DNA of 64,000 bases from Parcubacteria group bacterium (GCA_002687175.1 NYZP01000030.1:1-64000), one strand, 5' to 3'; shown: positions 1-9,133, numbered from the stretch's first letter. The notes: a model not told the origin generated them from the sequence alone. Translations and numbers: made by a program.

Positions 1-57
1 AAGCTGAAGCGCAGAAAAAAGAGTATAAGTTTAAAAGCTGGAAGAGTAAGAAAATGA
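1..57 (+). CDS. Possible C-terminal tail of an upstream gene
   Basis: Frame 1 is open from the window edge to a TGA at 55-57 and encodes 18 mostly basic residues ending GRVRK, which would suit the tail of a small basic protein. Frame 3 is also open but runs 15 nt into the tRNA that follows, so it is less likely. Nothing in either tail identifies a family, and the segment may be non-coding. Confidence 0.25.
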   Translation, partial: KLKRRKKSISLKAGRVRK

Positions 58-77
58 TTGAAAAAGTGATTCATCAA

Positions 78-152
78 GGCCCCATCGTCTAGTGGTTAGG
101 ACGTCAGGTTCTCATCCTGGAAACCGGAGTTCGATTCTCCGTGGGGCTACCA
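78..152 (+). tRNA. tRNA-Glu (CTC)
   Basis: A full cloverleaf can be drawn: acceptor GGCCCCA/TGGGGCT (first pair G-U), D-stem GTCT/GGAC, anticodon stem TCAGG/CCTGG closing the loop TTCTCAT, T-arm CGGAG-TTCGATT-CTCCG, discriminator A, and an encoded CCA. The anticodon is CTC, so it reads GAG. The terminal G-U pair is unusual for a glutamate tRNA but still allows the fold. Confidence 0.95.
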
Positions 153-186
153 TATTATAAAATTATTAATAGATTTAAATTTATGA

Positions 187-300
187 ACCCGGTTAGAGTT
201 CCACTGCAAGGTTCTTAAAACTGGGATTATGTTTAAAGATAAATATTATGACCAATAAGATAAGTGAAAACTCTAACCGGGTGAAAAAAATTACTTGCAG
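187..300 (+). promoter_or_regulatory. Interleaved inverted repeats over the DUF1059 start
   Basis: ACCCGGTTAGAGTT at 187-200 is perfectly complementary to AACTCTAACCGGGT at 269-282. CTGCAAG at 204-210 is complementary to CTTGCAG at 294-300. The first helix encloses the start codon at 248. The two helices interleave (187<204<282<294), which is a pseudoknot topology. The pairing is visible in the sequence; control of translation is my inference. Confidence 0.5.
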
Positions 301-511
301 AGCTATGGGCGGTGCCTGTGATCACGAGATCACTGGGGAAACTGCCGATGAAATGATTCAAAAATCACAGCAACATGGTATGGAAGCCGTTAACAATGGT
401 GATCAAGCTCATATGGAAGCTATGGAAAAAATGAAAAATATGAGTCCAGAAGATCAAGGAAAGTTTGGAGAAGATTTTAAGAATAAGTTTGATTCTTTGT
501 CAGACGCTTAA
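248..511 (+). CDS. DUF1059 family small protein
   Basis: An 87-residue soluble protein. The segment ITCRAMGGACDHEITGET followed by a helix ending in QHGMEA matches the DUF1059 pattern (conserved CR..G..C....GET and a histidine-containing helix). The C-terminal third is a Met- and charge-rich helix. The family's function is not known to me; its conserved Cys and His could suggest metal or redox binding, but that is speculation. It is monocistronic, lying between a tRNA and a bidirectional terminator, with no clear Shine-Dalgarno site. The long inverted repeats around its start hint at translational control. Confidence 0.8.
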   Translation: MTNKISENSNRVKKITCRAMGGACDHEITGETADEMIQKSQQHGMEAVNNGDQAHMEAMEKMKNMSPEDQGKFGEDFKNKFDSLSDA

Positions 512-540
512 AAATATTTGAAGTTTATTGTAACTAAAAA

Positions 541-566
541 CCGTCACCTTAGAAGGTGACGGTTTT
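541..566. terminator. Bidirectional intrinsic terminator
   Basis: CCGTCACC-TTAGAA-GGTGACGG is followed by TTTT and preceded by AAAAA. It therefore serves the DUF1059 gene on the plus strand and the convergent gene at 588-1187 on the minus strand. Confidence 0.9.
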
Positions 567-587
567 AAAATTGATTTTCGTATAAAA

Positions 588-1187
588 TTAATCGCCATTT
601 AGTGAAGTCATAAGATTTCTTTTTCGAACTTCAATTACTAAATCAACTTTATCTTCATCAATACCCTTTGCTATTGCTTCCTGTTTTAATTTTTCAATTG
701 CTGCAGTTAATTCTTCTGGTATAGTACCTTCTTTATAGTCGGTTTCTCTTAAACTTCTACGGTCTTCAAATCCTTTAGCTTCTGGATAGTGTTCTACTTC
801 AAGTATTTGGATGTCTTTAGATAGTTTTTCTAAAAGTGTATAAGTGAATTCTGCTGGCTCCTTATCAAGTATTGCAGATTCATTTTCTTGATGAAATTTT
901 TGAGTTTTACTACGCATAATTCCAGTTTCACCAAACATTTCGGATAGTTCATTTAAAACTTTGTCTCTTTCTTCCACTAGAGATGAACCCTTATCTTCCT
1001 TTTGAAGCTTTTCATATTGAGCTTGAGCCTTTTTATTATCAATTTCTTCATTACTCTCGGCTAAGGCAACTGAACCCCACTCATAACCTATTTCTGCCAA
1101 TTTGTTTTTAATTTCCATGTATTTTCGAACAAGCCCTTTAGCCGCCGCTTCTTGCTCTGGGCCAATTTCTACTTCCATTTTCGTCAT
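588..1187 (-). CDS. Hypothetical charged helical protein
   Basis: I do not recognise this 199-residue protein. It is rich in Glu and Lys, predicted largely alpha-helical, and has coiled-coil-like stretches through residues 10-110. There is no signal peptide, membrane segment or cysteine cluster, so it is probably cytosolic. Two Met codons lie at residues 1 and 4 and neither has a Shine-Dalgarno site. It is monocistronic and converges on the terminator at 541-566. Regular coding with matching base composition argues that it is a real gene. Confidence 0.7.
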   Translation of the reverse strand: MTKMEVEIGPEQEAAAKGLVRKYMEIKNKLAEIGYEWGSVALAESNEEIDNKKAQAQYEKLQKEDKGSSLVEERDKVLNELSEMFGETGIMRSKTQKFHQENESAILDKEPAEFTYTLLEKLSKDIQILEVEHYPEAKGFEDRRSLRETDYKEGTIPEELTAAIEKLKQEAIAKGIDEDKVDLVIEVRKRNLMTSLNGD

Positions 1188-1258
1188 ATAATAAATTATT
1201 ACTAATAATAATTATATCTTAGCATTTTTGAATACTGTGTCAATCAATAACTATTTTA

Positions 1259-1267
1259 TGGTAAACT
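1259..1267 (+). promoter_or_regulatory. Extended -10 promoter for the S51 peptidase operon
   Basis: TGG-TAAACT has the TGn extension and ends 7 nt before the ATG at 1275. Transcription should start at or next to the start codon, giving a leaderless message. Confidence 0.4.
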
Positions 1268-1274
1268 ATGATGT

Positions 1275-1904
1275 ATGAAGATACTTCTAACCTCAAGTGG
1301 TCTATTTATCCCTAAATTTTTACCAGCAATAGTTAAAAAGCCAATTGAACAAGCTAAAATTGGATGGGTGACTACTGCTTCAAAAGGTGTTGAAGATTTA
1401 ACATATCTTGGACAACATCGAGATATGATGAATGAGCTGGGATGGAATTTCGAAGAAATTGATATTGATGGAAAATCTCAAGCTGAATTAAGAAAATTGT
1501 TTTCTGATAAAGATGTTGTTCATGTTGAAGGTGGAAATACCAACTATCTCTTAATGGCAATTAGAAAAACAGGCTTTGATCAAATAATTAAAGAGTTAAT
1601 TGAAAGAGGTGTGATATATGTCGGTTCCAGCGCCGGTAGTTATATTATGTGCCCAACCATTGAAATGGCTACCTGGAAAAAGGATAATAAACCGAGATAT
1701 GGTTTGAAAGATTTAACTGGCTTAAATTATGTTCCATTTTTATTATTTGCTCACTATAAACCTGAATATGATGAAATTTTAAAAAAGGCACTTAAGAATA
1801 TTAAGTATCCTCTAAAAATTATTACTGACAAACAAGCTATACTTGTTGATGACAAAAAAGTAGAGCTGCTTGGAGAAGGTGAAGAAATAAAACTTAATTT
1901 ATGA
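1275..1904 (+). CDS. Peptidase S51 family (peptidase E-like) protein
   Basis: A 209-residue cytosolic serine peptidase of the PepE/cyanophycinase family, which in characterised members cleaves Asp-X dipeptides. GGNTNYLL (86-93) and the nucleophile elbow GSSAGS (117-122, Ser119) are clear, and His160 in the FAHYKPEY segment is the likely catalytic histidine. The substrate cannot be told from sequence. It is the first gene of a tight operon and overlaps greA by 4 nt (ATGA). The start lies 7 nt after an extended -10, without a Shine-Dalgarno site. Confidence 0.83.
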   Translation: MKILLTSSGLFIPKFLPAIVKKPIEQAKIGWVTTASKGVEDLTYLGQHRDMMNELGWNFEEIDIDGKSQAELRKLFSDKDVVHVEGGNTNYLLMAIRKTGFDQIIKELIERGVIYVGSSAGSYIMCPTIEMATWKKDNKPRYGLKDLTGLNYVPFLLFAHYKPEYDEILKKALKNIKYPLKIITDKQAILVDDKKVELLGEGEEIKLNL

Positions 1905-2395
1905 GAGTTCCCATTAGAAAACCCGGTAAATTTACCCACCAAAAAGCTGATCATAATTTAACTCAGGCTAAGCTTGATGAGCTTAAAGAAAAGTTGAAGA
2001 GGGTCAAGGCTAGTCACAAACCAGCAGCTGAAGAACTGGCTCGACTTAGAGAATTAGGTGATTTATCGGAAAACGCTGCTTATCAAATAGCCAAAGGAAA
2101 GTTAAGAGGTATTAATCAGCGAATTACTGATTTAACTAATCAAATTAATTACGCCGTGGTAATTAAACCAGCAAATTCTGGAGTGGTTCAGTTGGGCAAT
2201 ACTGTGACTGTTAAAATTAATGGTGAGGAAAAAGAATATTTAATTTTAGGATCAAATGAAGCTGATCCGGGCCGTAATATTATTTCTCATAATTCACCAA
2301 TTGGTGCAGCTTTAATGGGACGGCGAAAAGGGGACGAGATAGAAGTTGAACAACGAAAAAATATTATTAAATTCAAGATTATTAAAATTATTTAA
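1901..2395 (+). CDS. greA: Transcription elongation factor GreA
   Basis: A 164-residue Gre factor that rescues backtracked RNA polymerase by stimulating transcript cleavage. Residues 20-90 form the antiparallel coiled coil with the tip signature GDLSENAAY; its Asp and Glu reach the polymerase active site. Residues 95-164 form the FKBP-like C-terminal domain (SPIGAALMGRRKGDEIEV is the family block). A basic N-terminal extension of about 17 residues precedes the coiled coil. It is translationally coupled to the upstream peptidase gene by an ATGA overlap. Confidence 0.93.
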   Translation: MRVPIRKPGKFTHQKADHNLTQAKLDELKEKLKRVKASHKPAAEELARLRELGDLSENAAYQIAKGKLRGINQRITDLTNQINYAVVIKPANSGVVQLGNTVTVKINGEEKEYLILGSNEADPGRNIISHNSPIGAALMGRRKGDEIEVEQRKNIIKFKIIKII

Positions 2396-2404
2396 AATTC
2401 AACT

Positions 2405-3118
2405 ATGCAAATCATTGTCTTAGATACTGAAACCACAAATCTGGACGACAAAGCCAGATTGGTTCAACTAGCATACAAAAATATGAATACTGGAGAGGAA
2501 GTTGACCAGTATTTTAAACCACCAGTACCAATTTCTTTTGGTGCCATGGCGACACATCATATAACTGAAGAAATGATTGCTGACAAGCCTCAATTTGACG
2601 GTAGTGATCAGCAAAGCAAAATTATAAGTCTACTTGAAGATAATATTTTAGTAGCCCACAATGCACTGTTTGATATTAATATTTTAAGAAACGAAGGGGT
2701 ACGCACACATCAATATATTGATACCTTACGTTTGTCCATGCATTTGCTAGATACCGAGCAATATAAACTTCAGTTTTTAAGATATGCCTTGGGTTTGAAG
2801 GTTAAAGGCACGGCTCATAATGCCCTCGGAGACATAGCAGTTCTGGAACTTTTATTTAATCATTTAATAAATGAAGCAAAAGAAAAATTTTCTTTAAGTT
2901 CCGATGAAGAGATTTTTGGTAAAATGATTGAGCTAACCAAAACACCTGTGCTTTTAAAAAAATTTGCTTTTGGTAAACATGCCGGAAAAACATTTGAGCA
3001 AGTCAATGAAACTGATCAAGGTTATTTGAAATGGCTTTATGAAAGTGAGTCAAAGAAACCTCAGCTTAAGCAAAGTGAGGAATTAGTTTATACTTTAAAA
3101 AAGTATTTAAATTTATAA
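2405..3118 (+). CDS. DEDDh 3'-5' exonuclease with DUF3820 C-terminal domain
   Basis: A 237-residue DnaQ-fold exonuclease. Exo I is LDTETT (Asp7, Glu9), Exo II is HNALFDINIL around residue 95, and Exo III is HNALGD with the general-base histidine. The C-terminal 60 residues (FGKHAGKTFEQV, then DQGYLKWLYES) are a DUF3820 module, seen fused to exonuclease-X-like proteins. It probably acts in DNA repair or proofreading. Third gene of the operon, 9 nt after greA. Confidence 0.87.
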   Translation: MQIIVLDTETTNLDDKARLVQLAYKNMNTGEEVDQYFKPPVPISFGAMATHHITEEMIADKPQFDGSDQQSKIISLLEDNILVAHNALFDINILRNEGVRTHQYIDTLRLSMHLLDTEQYKLQFLRYALGLKVKGTAHNALGDIAVLELLFNHLINEAKEKFSLSSDEEIFGKMIELTKTPVLLKKFAFGKHAGKTFEQVNETDQGYLKWLYESESKKPQLKQSEELVYTLKKYLNL

Positions 3119-3122
3119 TAGT

Positions 3123-3317
3123 ATGGATGGAAATATTAGAGAAAATATAGAGCCAGGTCAAGAGGTTGATATTGTGTTAAAACATCATCAACACAGCGGT
3201 GAACTAACCCGAGGGATTGTCGCTGATATTTTAACCAAATCGTTGGATCATCCTCACGGGATCAAGGTTAGATTAGAAACAGGAGAAGTTGGCAGAGTCC
3301 AAGAGATTATTGAATAA
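3123..3317 (+). CDS. ywbE: YwbE family (DUF2196) protein
   Basis: A 64-residue protein matching YwbE along its whole length: NIEPGQEVDIVLK at the N-terminus, ELTRGIVADILT in the middle, and HPHGIKVRLETGEVGRVQEI at the C-terminus. The fold is a small beta barrel and the function is unknown to me. It is the last gene of the operon, 4 nt after the exonuclease stop and just before a terminator. Confidence 0.87.
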   Translation: MDGNIRENIEPGQEVDIVLKHHQHSGELTRGIVADILTKSLDHPHGIKVRLETGEVGRVQEIIE

Positions 3318-3336
3318 ATATTACTATTTAAAAAAA

Positions 3337-3364
3337 GCCCCGCCTTGAGAGACGGGGTTTTTTA
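3337..3364 (+). terminator. Intrinsic terminator of the greA operon
   Basis: CCCCG (3338-3342) pairs with CGGGG (3353-3357) and is followed by six T. The A-run on the other side could also serve the minus strand. Confidence 0.75.
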
Positions 3365-3509
3365 AAGACTTTGAAAGACTAATTTATGATTTCATCCGAT
3401 AGCTTTCAACCAGTCGGTTTTCTTTCAAAATCTTAATTCTTAAATATATATTTTTAAAGAATAGATCACTATACACTATCTAAGTTTTTTTGTCAATAGT
3501 GGTAGTTTT

Positions 3510-5303
3510 TTAGCCTTTTCTGGAAGCTCTTATTCTATCAACTTCTTTTAACTGCTGTTTTCGTAATCTAACACTTTTTGGCGTAATTTCTAAATATTCA
3601 TCATCATTCATAATTTCCATCCCACTTTCAATGGTAAGTTCTAACGGTGGTGTTAAAGCAATAGCTTCGTCGGCTCCGGAAGAACGCATGTTAGTTAGTT
3701 GCTTACCTTTAATAGGGTTAACTGCCATATCATCGCCTTTAGAGGCATCGCCAATAACCATGCCTTCATAGACCTCAGTGGTTGGGGCAATATAAAGCTG
3801 ACCACGAGTTTGTAAATTATTTAGCGAAAATCCTAAGGCTTTTCCGGTTGCCATGGAAATCATAGAGCCAGTTGATCGTTTGGTGATTGCTCCAGCATGA
3901 GGTTTAAAATCAATGACCCGTGAGGCCATGATACCAGCACCTTTAGTATCAACAATAAACTCACCACGATAGCCTAAAAGGCCACGAGTGGGAATTTCAA
4001 ACAGTAAACGGGTTTGGCCATTATGCTGATTCATGTCAGTCATTTTGCCACCACGCTTGGACAGTTTTTCAATGACCGCACCGGAGGATTCGGTTGGCGT
4101 ATCAATTGTTACTTCTTCAAATGGCTCAAATTTTTTACCCTCAATTTCTTTAGTAATAACCTGAGGTTGAGAAATTTGCATTTCATAGCCTTGGCGTCTC
4201 ATATTTTCTAATAATATGGCAATATGCATTTCGCCACGGCCGTGGATGCGGTAACGGTCTTTGGCTGAAAAATCAATATTCAAACCAACATTAACTTCCA
4301 ACTCTTTTTTTAATCGTTCATCAAGTTGACTGTTGGTAACAAAAGTTCCTTCTTTGCCGGCAAAAGGAGAGTTGTTAACTAATAGGTCTAAAGAAATTGT
4401 TGGTTCGTCAATTGAAATAGCTGGTAAAGCTTCTTGGTATTCAGTTTCACAAATTGTTTCACCGATATCAATGTCGGAAATACCAGCAGCCATAATAATG
4501 TCTCCGGCTTTGGCTGTTTCTACTTCTTTTCTATCGAAACCTTCAAAGGTAAATAATTTTGTAATACTGGCCTTACGATTTTCTCCTTTACTGTTTTTAA
4601 TAACTACTTTTTGAGCTTTAGCAATGGTACCTTCATATATACGGCCAACCGCTAACCGACCTAAATAATCATCATAAGCTAAATTAAAAGGTTGCATCCG
4701 CAACTGTGCTTCAACATCATTAGGAGCAGGGGAGACATATTCTAAAATGGTATCTAACAACGGATCCATATTATCAGAATTATCATCTAAATTTTTTTTA
4801 GCTAAACCTTGGACACCAATTGAGTAAACGGTAATGAAATCAAGTTGATCATCATTGGCACCTAAATCCATGAAAAGTTCTAATACTTGATCATGTGCTT
4901 TGTGAGGATCTGCTGCTGGTTTATCAATTTTATTTAAAACAACAATTGGCTTTAAACCAAGCTCTAAAGATTTTTTTAAAACAAATCTGGTTTGAGGCAT
5001 TGGTCCTTCTTGAGCATCAACAATTAATAGTACTGAATCAATGGAACGCAAAACACGCTCAACTTCTGAACTGAAGTCAGCGTGACCAGGAGTATCAACA
5101 ATATTAATTTTAGTATCCTTATATATTAATGAAGCGTTCTTGGCATAAATTGTAATACCTCGTTCTTGTTCTAAGGTATCAGAATCCATGCTAACGCCGT
5201 CACCAATCATCCCAGTTTGTTTCATCATGGCATCAACCAAAGTTGTCTTTCCATGATCAACGTGAGCAATGATCGCTATATTTCTAGTTTCTTTATAATT
5301 CAT
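3510..5303 (-). CDS. typA: Ribosome-associated GTPase TypA/BipA
   Basis: A 597-residue translational GTPase related to EF-G and LepA that binds the 70S ribosome and helps 50S assembly and stress adaptation. The G motifs are intact: AHVDHGKTT (13-21), ERGIT (47-51), DTPGH (70-74) and NKID (124-127). The TypA-specific C-terminal part is present (GLLGYRGEF, then RSTGSMISMATGKALG). The length is normal for the family. It is monocistronic and divergent from the MacB-type operon; no Shine-Dalgarno site precedes the ATG. Confidence 0.96.
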   Translation of the reverse strand: MNYKETRNIAIIAHVDHGKTTLVDAMMKQTGMIGDGVSMDSDTLEQERGITIYAKNASLIYKDTKINIVDTPGHADFSSEVERVLRSIDSVLLIVDAQEGPMPQTRFVLKKSLELGLKPIVVLNKIDKPAADPHKAHDQVLELFMDLGANDDQLDFITVYSIGVQGLAKKNLDDNSDNMDPLLDTILEYVSPAPNDVEAQLRMQPFNLAYDDYLGRLAVGRIYEGTIAKAQKVVIKNSKGENRKASITKLFTFEGFDRKEVETAKAGDIIMAAGISDIDIGETICETEYQEALPAISIDEPTISLDLLVNNSPFAGKEGTFVTNSQLDERLKKELEVNVGLNIDFSAKDRYRIHGRGEMHIAILLENMRRQGYEMQISQPQVITKEIEGKKFEPFEEVTIDTPTESSGAVIEKLSKRGGKMTDMNQHNGQTRLLFEIPTRGLLGYRGEFIVDTKGAGIMASRVIDFKPHAGAITKRSTGSMISMATGKALGFSLNNLQTRGQLYIAPTTEVYEGMVIGDASKGDDMAVNPIKGKQLTNMRSSGADEAIALTPPLELTIESGMEIMNDDEYLEITPKSVRLRKQQLKEVDRIRASRKG

Positions 5304-5439
5304 CGTTTAGGTTTTTAGCTTGTAGCTTTTTAGGCTTTTTAAAAAATAAAAAGGTCGCTAAATTGACCTTGTAATCAAAAACTTAATATAGCACTAATTT
5401 TTGACTTTGTCAATGAAAATCGTCAAAACTTGTTGTTTT

Positions 5440-5448
5440 TGGTATAAT
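5440..5448 (+). promoter_or_regulatory. Extended -10 promoter, leaderless
   Basis: TGG-TATAAT is a perfect extended -10. Its last base lies 6 nt before the ATG at 5455, which places +1 on the start codon. The upstream TTG at 5401 is in frame but lies inside or upstream of the promoter, so it cannot be the start. Confidence 0.75.
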
Positions 5449-5454
5449 GAATTC

Positions 5455-7140
5455 ATGAAGAGGATATTCAAATCTAAAATTTTTTGGGTCATCATAGTCC
5501 TTTTAGTAATTGGAGGACTTGCTTTGGTTCAATTTTTAGTCAGTAGACAGCAGATAGAATATATCACTGAAGAGGTAAAAATTGGCGATGTTAAGCAAAC
5601 TGTATCGGCTACTGGTCAACTAAAGTCAGCCATCGATATTGAACTAAATTTTAAAACTACCGGAAGATTAAATTCGTTGAATGTTTTTGTTGGTAGCAAG
5701 ATAATAAAAGGCCAGCAGTTAGCTACCTTAAGAGCGGTTGATTTACAAATTGATATAAATATCGCTAAGGCGAACTTACTTGAAGCTCAAGCAAATTTAC
5801 AGAAAATTTTAGCAGGTGCGACTAGAGAGGAAGTAGCTTTAAAAGAAGCAGAAGTAGCTAAGTCTGAATCAGCCTTAACAAGTGCTAAATCAGATTTAAT
5901 TAATAATGAAATTATATATACTCAAGCATTAAATAATGCTGAGGACAATTTGTTAAGGGATATTAACAGTTCATTAAGTAAAGCCAGTTTTTCTTTGCAG
6001 GAAATGGACGACACTATAAATTTTGAAGGTAACGCAAATAATTTTAATACTTTTAATGGTAGTTTAGAAAATAGTTTTTTATTAAGTTATGACATAGCTA
6101 AAGAAAAATTTAGCATTGCCGATGAGTCCTATAGCTTAACTATTGTAAGTCCAACTAAACAAAACATCGAAATTACTGCTGATCGGACACTAAGTGCATT
6201 AATGCAGGTCAGTGATACTTTAGATGATTTGAGTAGTTTATTGGACTTTGTTTTAACTAATGCCAATCTAACTATAACCAAATTAGATACTTTAAAAACA
6301 ACTATTAATACTGAGCGAACAACAACCAATACCAGCATTGATACGGTGGTAACTGAAAACCAAGATTTAATCGATGCTCAAATCGATTATGATACTAAAA
6401 TCGTTGATACCCAAAACGATATCAATGAAGCCGAAAAAGCACTGGTTAAAGCACAGGCTGATCTTAATTTAATCAAAGCACCGGCTAGATCAGAAGATAT
6501 TTTATTAGCCCAAGCTAAAGTGAGCAAAGCTGAAGCTGATTTGGCTCAGGCCCAAGAGGGTTTATCCGATACAATTATTATTGCTCCACAAGATGGGATT
6601 ATTACTAATATTAACTATGAAATTGGTGAACAAACTTCATTAACCACAGCAATCATTGAAATGTCGGCCAGTAAAAATTTTAAAATAGAAGTTGATATAC
6701 CAGAAAGTGACATAGCCAAAGTGGAAGTTGGTGATTTTATCAATGTGACCCTAGATGCTTTTACTGAGGATGATATTTTTAAAGCTGAAGTTGTTAGTAT
6801 TGATCCAGCGGAAACTGAAATTCAAGATGTTATCTATTTTAACGTCACTGCACTATTGAACGATTCTCAAGATGAATCAATCGCTGAGTTAATACCAAAG
6901 ATTAAACCAGGAATGACCGCTAATATTGAAATTTCTACGGCTGAAGTAAATAATGTTTTAATTATTCCATTTCGAGCAGTTAAAGAAATTGAAGGCCGAA
7001 AAATAGTTGAGGTTTTAGAAAATGAAAAACCTCGAGAAGTTACTATTAGTACTGGTTTACGTGGTGATGAAGGAGAAGTTGAAGTAACTTCAGGTTTAAA
7101 TGTTGGCCAAAATGTTATAACTTCGGTAAGAGAAAAGTAA
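5455..7140 (+). CDS. HlyD/MacA-type membrane fusion (adaptor) protein
   Basis: A 561-residue periplasmic-adaptor-type protein. A single N-terminal membrane helix (about residues 8-27) is followed by the first half of a lipoyl domain, a very long coiled-coil hairpin (about 80-360, Ala- and Asp-rich), the second lipoyl half (IIIAPQDGIITNINYEIGEQ), a beta-barrel domain and a membrane-proximal domain ending in VGQNVITSVREK. It should link the MacB-type transporter encoded next to it to substrate. Start chosen at 5455 because the promoter abuts it. In an organism probably lacking an outer membrane, the adaptor would project into the cell envelope. Confidence 0.85.
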   Translation: MKRIFKSKIFWVIIVLLVIGGLALVQFLVSRQQIEYITEEVKIGDVKQTVSATGQLKSAIDIELNFKTTGRLNSLNVFVGSKIIKGQQLATLRAVDLQIDINIAKANLLEAQANLQKILAGATREEVALKEAEVAKSESALTSAKSDLINNEIIYTQALNNAEDNLLRDINSSLSKASFSLQEMDDTINFEGNANNFNTFNGSLENSFLLSYDIAKEKFSIADESYSLTIVSPTKQNIEITADRTLSALMQVSDTLDDLSSLLDFVLTNANLTITKLDTLKTTINTERTTTNTSIDTVVTENQDLIDAQIDYDTKIVDTQNDINEAEKALVKAQADLNLIKAPARSEDILLAQAKVSKAEADLAQAQEGLSDTIIIAPQDGIITNINYEIGEQTSLTTAIIEMSASKNFKIEVDIPESDIAKVEVGDFINVTLDAFTEDDIFKAEVVSIDPAETEIQDVIYFNVTALLNDSQDESIAELIPKIKPGMTANIEISTAEVNNVLIIPFRAVKEIEGRKIVEVLENEKPREVTISTGLRGDEGEVEVTSGLNVGQNVITSVREK

Positions 7141-7159
7141 ATTCAAATAAAACAAAATT

Positions 7160-7888
7160 ATGCAAGAAAGGAAATTAATTTCCGTTAAGGGACTAAAAAA
7201 AGAATTTGTCTCTGGTGAAGTGGTTACTAAAGTTTTGAAAGGTCTTGATTTCGAAATTGCTAAGGGTGAATTTATAGCCATAATGGGGCCATCAGGCTCA
7301 GGAAAATCAACGTTAATGCACGTCTTAGGATTTTTAGAAAGATTGACCGAAGGTCAATATTTTTTTGATAATGAGGATATTTCACAATTTACTGACGAAA
7401 AATTAGCAAAGTATCGAAATAATAAAATCGGTTTTATTTTTCAAACTTATAATTTACTTCCTAAAACCTCAATTTACGACAACGTTAAATTGCCCTTGAT
7501 TTACGCTGATATAAAATCAAACGAAATGGACAAGAGAGTTAAGCAGGCAGTAGCAGCAGTTGGTTTGACTCATCGTATAGATTTTTTATCAAACCAATTA
7601 TCTGGTGGCGAGCAACAACGAGTAGCCATTGCTCGGGCCTTGGTCAATAACCCAAGTGTTATTTTTGCTGATGAACCAACCGGAAATTTAGATTCAACAG
7701 CCGGACAACAAATTATGAAGATTATCCAAGACTTAAACAAGAAAGGTAGGACTATAATATTGGTTACTCATGAACAAGATACTGCCGAACATGCTAAACG
7801 AATCATCCACATCAAAGACGGATTAATTGAAAGTGATAAAAATGTTAAAAATCAACGCAATGCCATGAATCACAAATTACAGAAGTAG
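7160..7888 (+). CDS. MacB/LolD-type ABC transporter ATPase
   Basis: A 242-residue nucleotide-binding subunit. Walker A is GPSGSGKS (43-50), the Q-loop is FQTYNLLP (94-101), the signature is LSGGEQQRVA (148-157) and Walker B is VIFADEP (167-173), followed by the H-loop VTHE. The NLLPKTS segment is typical of the MacB/LolD/FtsE class, which drives mechanotransmission rather than classic translocation. It lies 19 nt after the adaptor and 2 nt before the first permease, so it is one operon. Confidence 0.93.
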   Translation: MQERKLISVKGLKKEFVSGEVVTKVLKGLDFEIAKGEFIAIMGPSGSGKSTLMHVLGFLERLTEGQYFFDNEDISQFTDEKLAKYRNNKIGFIFQTYNLLPKTSIYDNVKLPLIYADIKSNEMDKRVKQAVAAVGLTHRIDFLSNQLSGGEQQRVAIARALVNNPSVIFADEPTGNLDSTAGQQIMKIIQDLNKKGRTIILVTHEQDTAEHAKRIIHIKDGLIESDKNVKNQRNAMNHKLQK

Positions 7889-7890
7889 TT

Positions 7891-9132
7891 ATGAATTTAA
7901 TTGAAAGTTTCATTAGTAGTATTAAAAATATCAGAGCGCATAAACTGCGTTCGTTTTTAACTATGCTCGGAATGATTATTGGAATTTCAGCAGTAATTAT
8001 TATTTTATCACTTGGCGCTGGAGCTCAAGGTTTAATTTTAGATCAAATCAGTGGAGTCGGTACGAATTTAATTGGTGTATTACCAGGTCAGGCCGAAGAA
8101 GATGGTCCACCGGCCTCTATTTTAGGCATTACTGTTACTACCTTAAAATTCGAAGATGCCCAGGCTATTGGTGAAAGTCGGAACGCCCCAAATGTTCAGG
8201 ATGTGGCTGCTTATGTTCGGGGAACTGCCACGGTAGTTTATCGCAATAAGGATGTAGGAACCAGCTTTACTGGCACAACCGCTAGTTATTTAGATGTTGA
8301 AGAAACTGATGTTAAACAAGGAAGATTTTTTGATCAGTCAGAAGAAGTGGGCATTCATCGGGTAGCCGTTTTAGGTAGCACATTAACTAAAGATTTATTT
8401 GGTGAACAAAATCCAATCGGTCAAAATATTAAAATTAAAAAAGAACTTTTTCGAGTAGTAGGTGTAATGAAAGAAAGGGGAAGTAGTTTTTTTGTAAATC
8501 AAGACGATGAGATTTTTGTTCCTTTACAGACAGCCCAAAAGATTTTGTTGGGAATTAATCATTTAAATTTTATTAGAGCCAAAATTGATAGCCCAGAAAA
8601 TATTGAACAAAGCCTCGAAGATATTAAAGTAACTCTTAGGGAAAAACATGACATTGATAATCCTGAAGAAGATGATTTTACAGTCAGAAGTACCCAAACA
8701 GCCACTGATATATTAACCCAAGTAACCAATGCTTTAAAATTTTTCCTAGTCGCTATTGCTTCGATTGCTTTAATCGTCGGTGGTATTGGCATTATGAATA
8801 TAATGTTAGTGGTGGTGAACGAACGAATAAGGGAAATCGGTCTACGTAAGGCTTTAGGGGCCACTAGGAAAGATGTTATCGGTCAATTTATCATGGAAAC
8901 GGTTATAATCTCACTAATCGGCGGAGTAATTGGTATTATCATTGGAGCCTTAATTTCAGTTATTATTTCACTAGTGATTAATTATTTAGGTTTTTCTTGG
9001 CAGTTAGTAATTTCTTTAAGTTCAATACTAATTGCTGTAACATTTTCAATTATCGTTGGTTTAGTTTTTGGAATTTATCCAGCCTTAAAAGCAGCTAAGC
9101 TAGATCCAATTACTGCTTTAAGATACGAATAA
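7891..9132 (+). CDS. MacB/FtsX-type ABC permease 1
   Basis: A 413-residue permease. TM1 lies at about 18-40, a MacB-type periplasmic domain at about 50-270, then three membrane helices (about 280-305, 330-360 and 372-400). The motif GGIGIMNIMLVVVNERIREIG at TM2 and GLRKALGATR match the FtsX/MacB permease core. It probably pairs with the second permease (9134-10381) as a heterodimer driven by the upstream ATPase. The exported substrate is unknown. Confidence 0.9.
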   Translation: MNLIESFISSIKNIRAHKLRSFLTMLGMIIGISAVIIILSLGAGAQGLILDQISGVGTNLIGVLPGQAEEDGPPASILGITVTTLKFEDAQAIGESRNAPNVQDVAAYVRGTATVVYRNKDVGTSFTGTTASYLDVEETDVKQGRFFDQSEEVGIHRVAVLGSTLTKDLFGEQNPIGQNIKIKKELFRVVGVMKERGSSFFVNQDDEIFVPLQTAQKILLGINHLNFIRAKIDSPENIEQSLEDIKVTLREKHDIDNPEEDDFTVRSTQTATDILTQVTNALKFFLVAIASIALIVGGIGIMNIMLVVVNERIREIGLRKALGATRKDVIGQFIMETVIISLIGGVIGIIIGALISVIISLVINYLGFSWQLVISLSSILIAVTFSIIVGLVFGIYPALKAAKLDPITALRYE

Positions 9133-9133
9133 T

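Noticed and set aside
5401..5454. N-terminal extension of the first adaptor protein
   Set aside because: The in-frame TTG is upstream of the extended -10 at 5440-5448, and the true N-terminus is a basic-hydrophobic membrane anchor starting at 5455.
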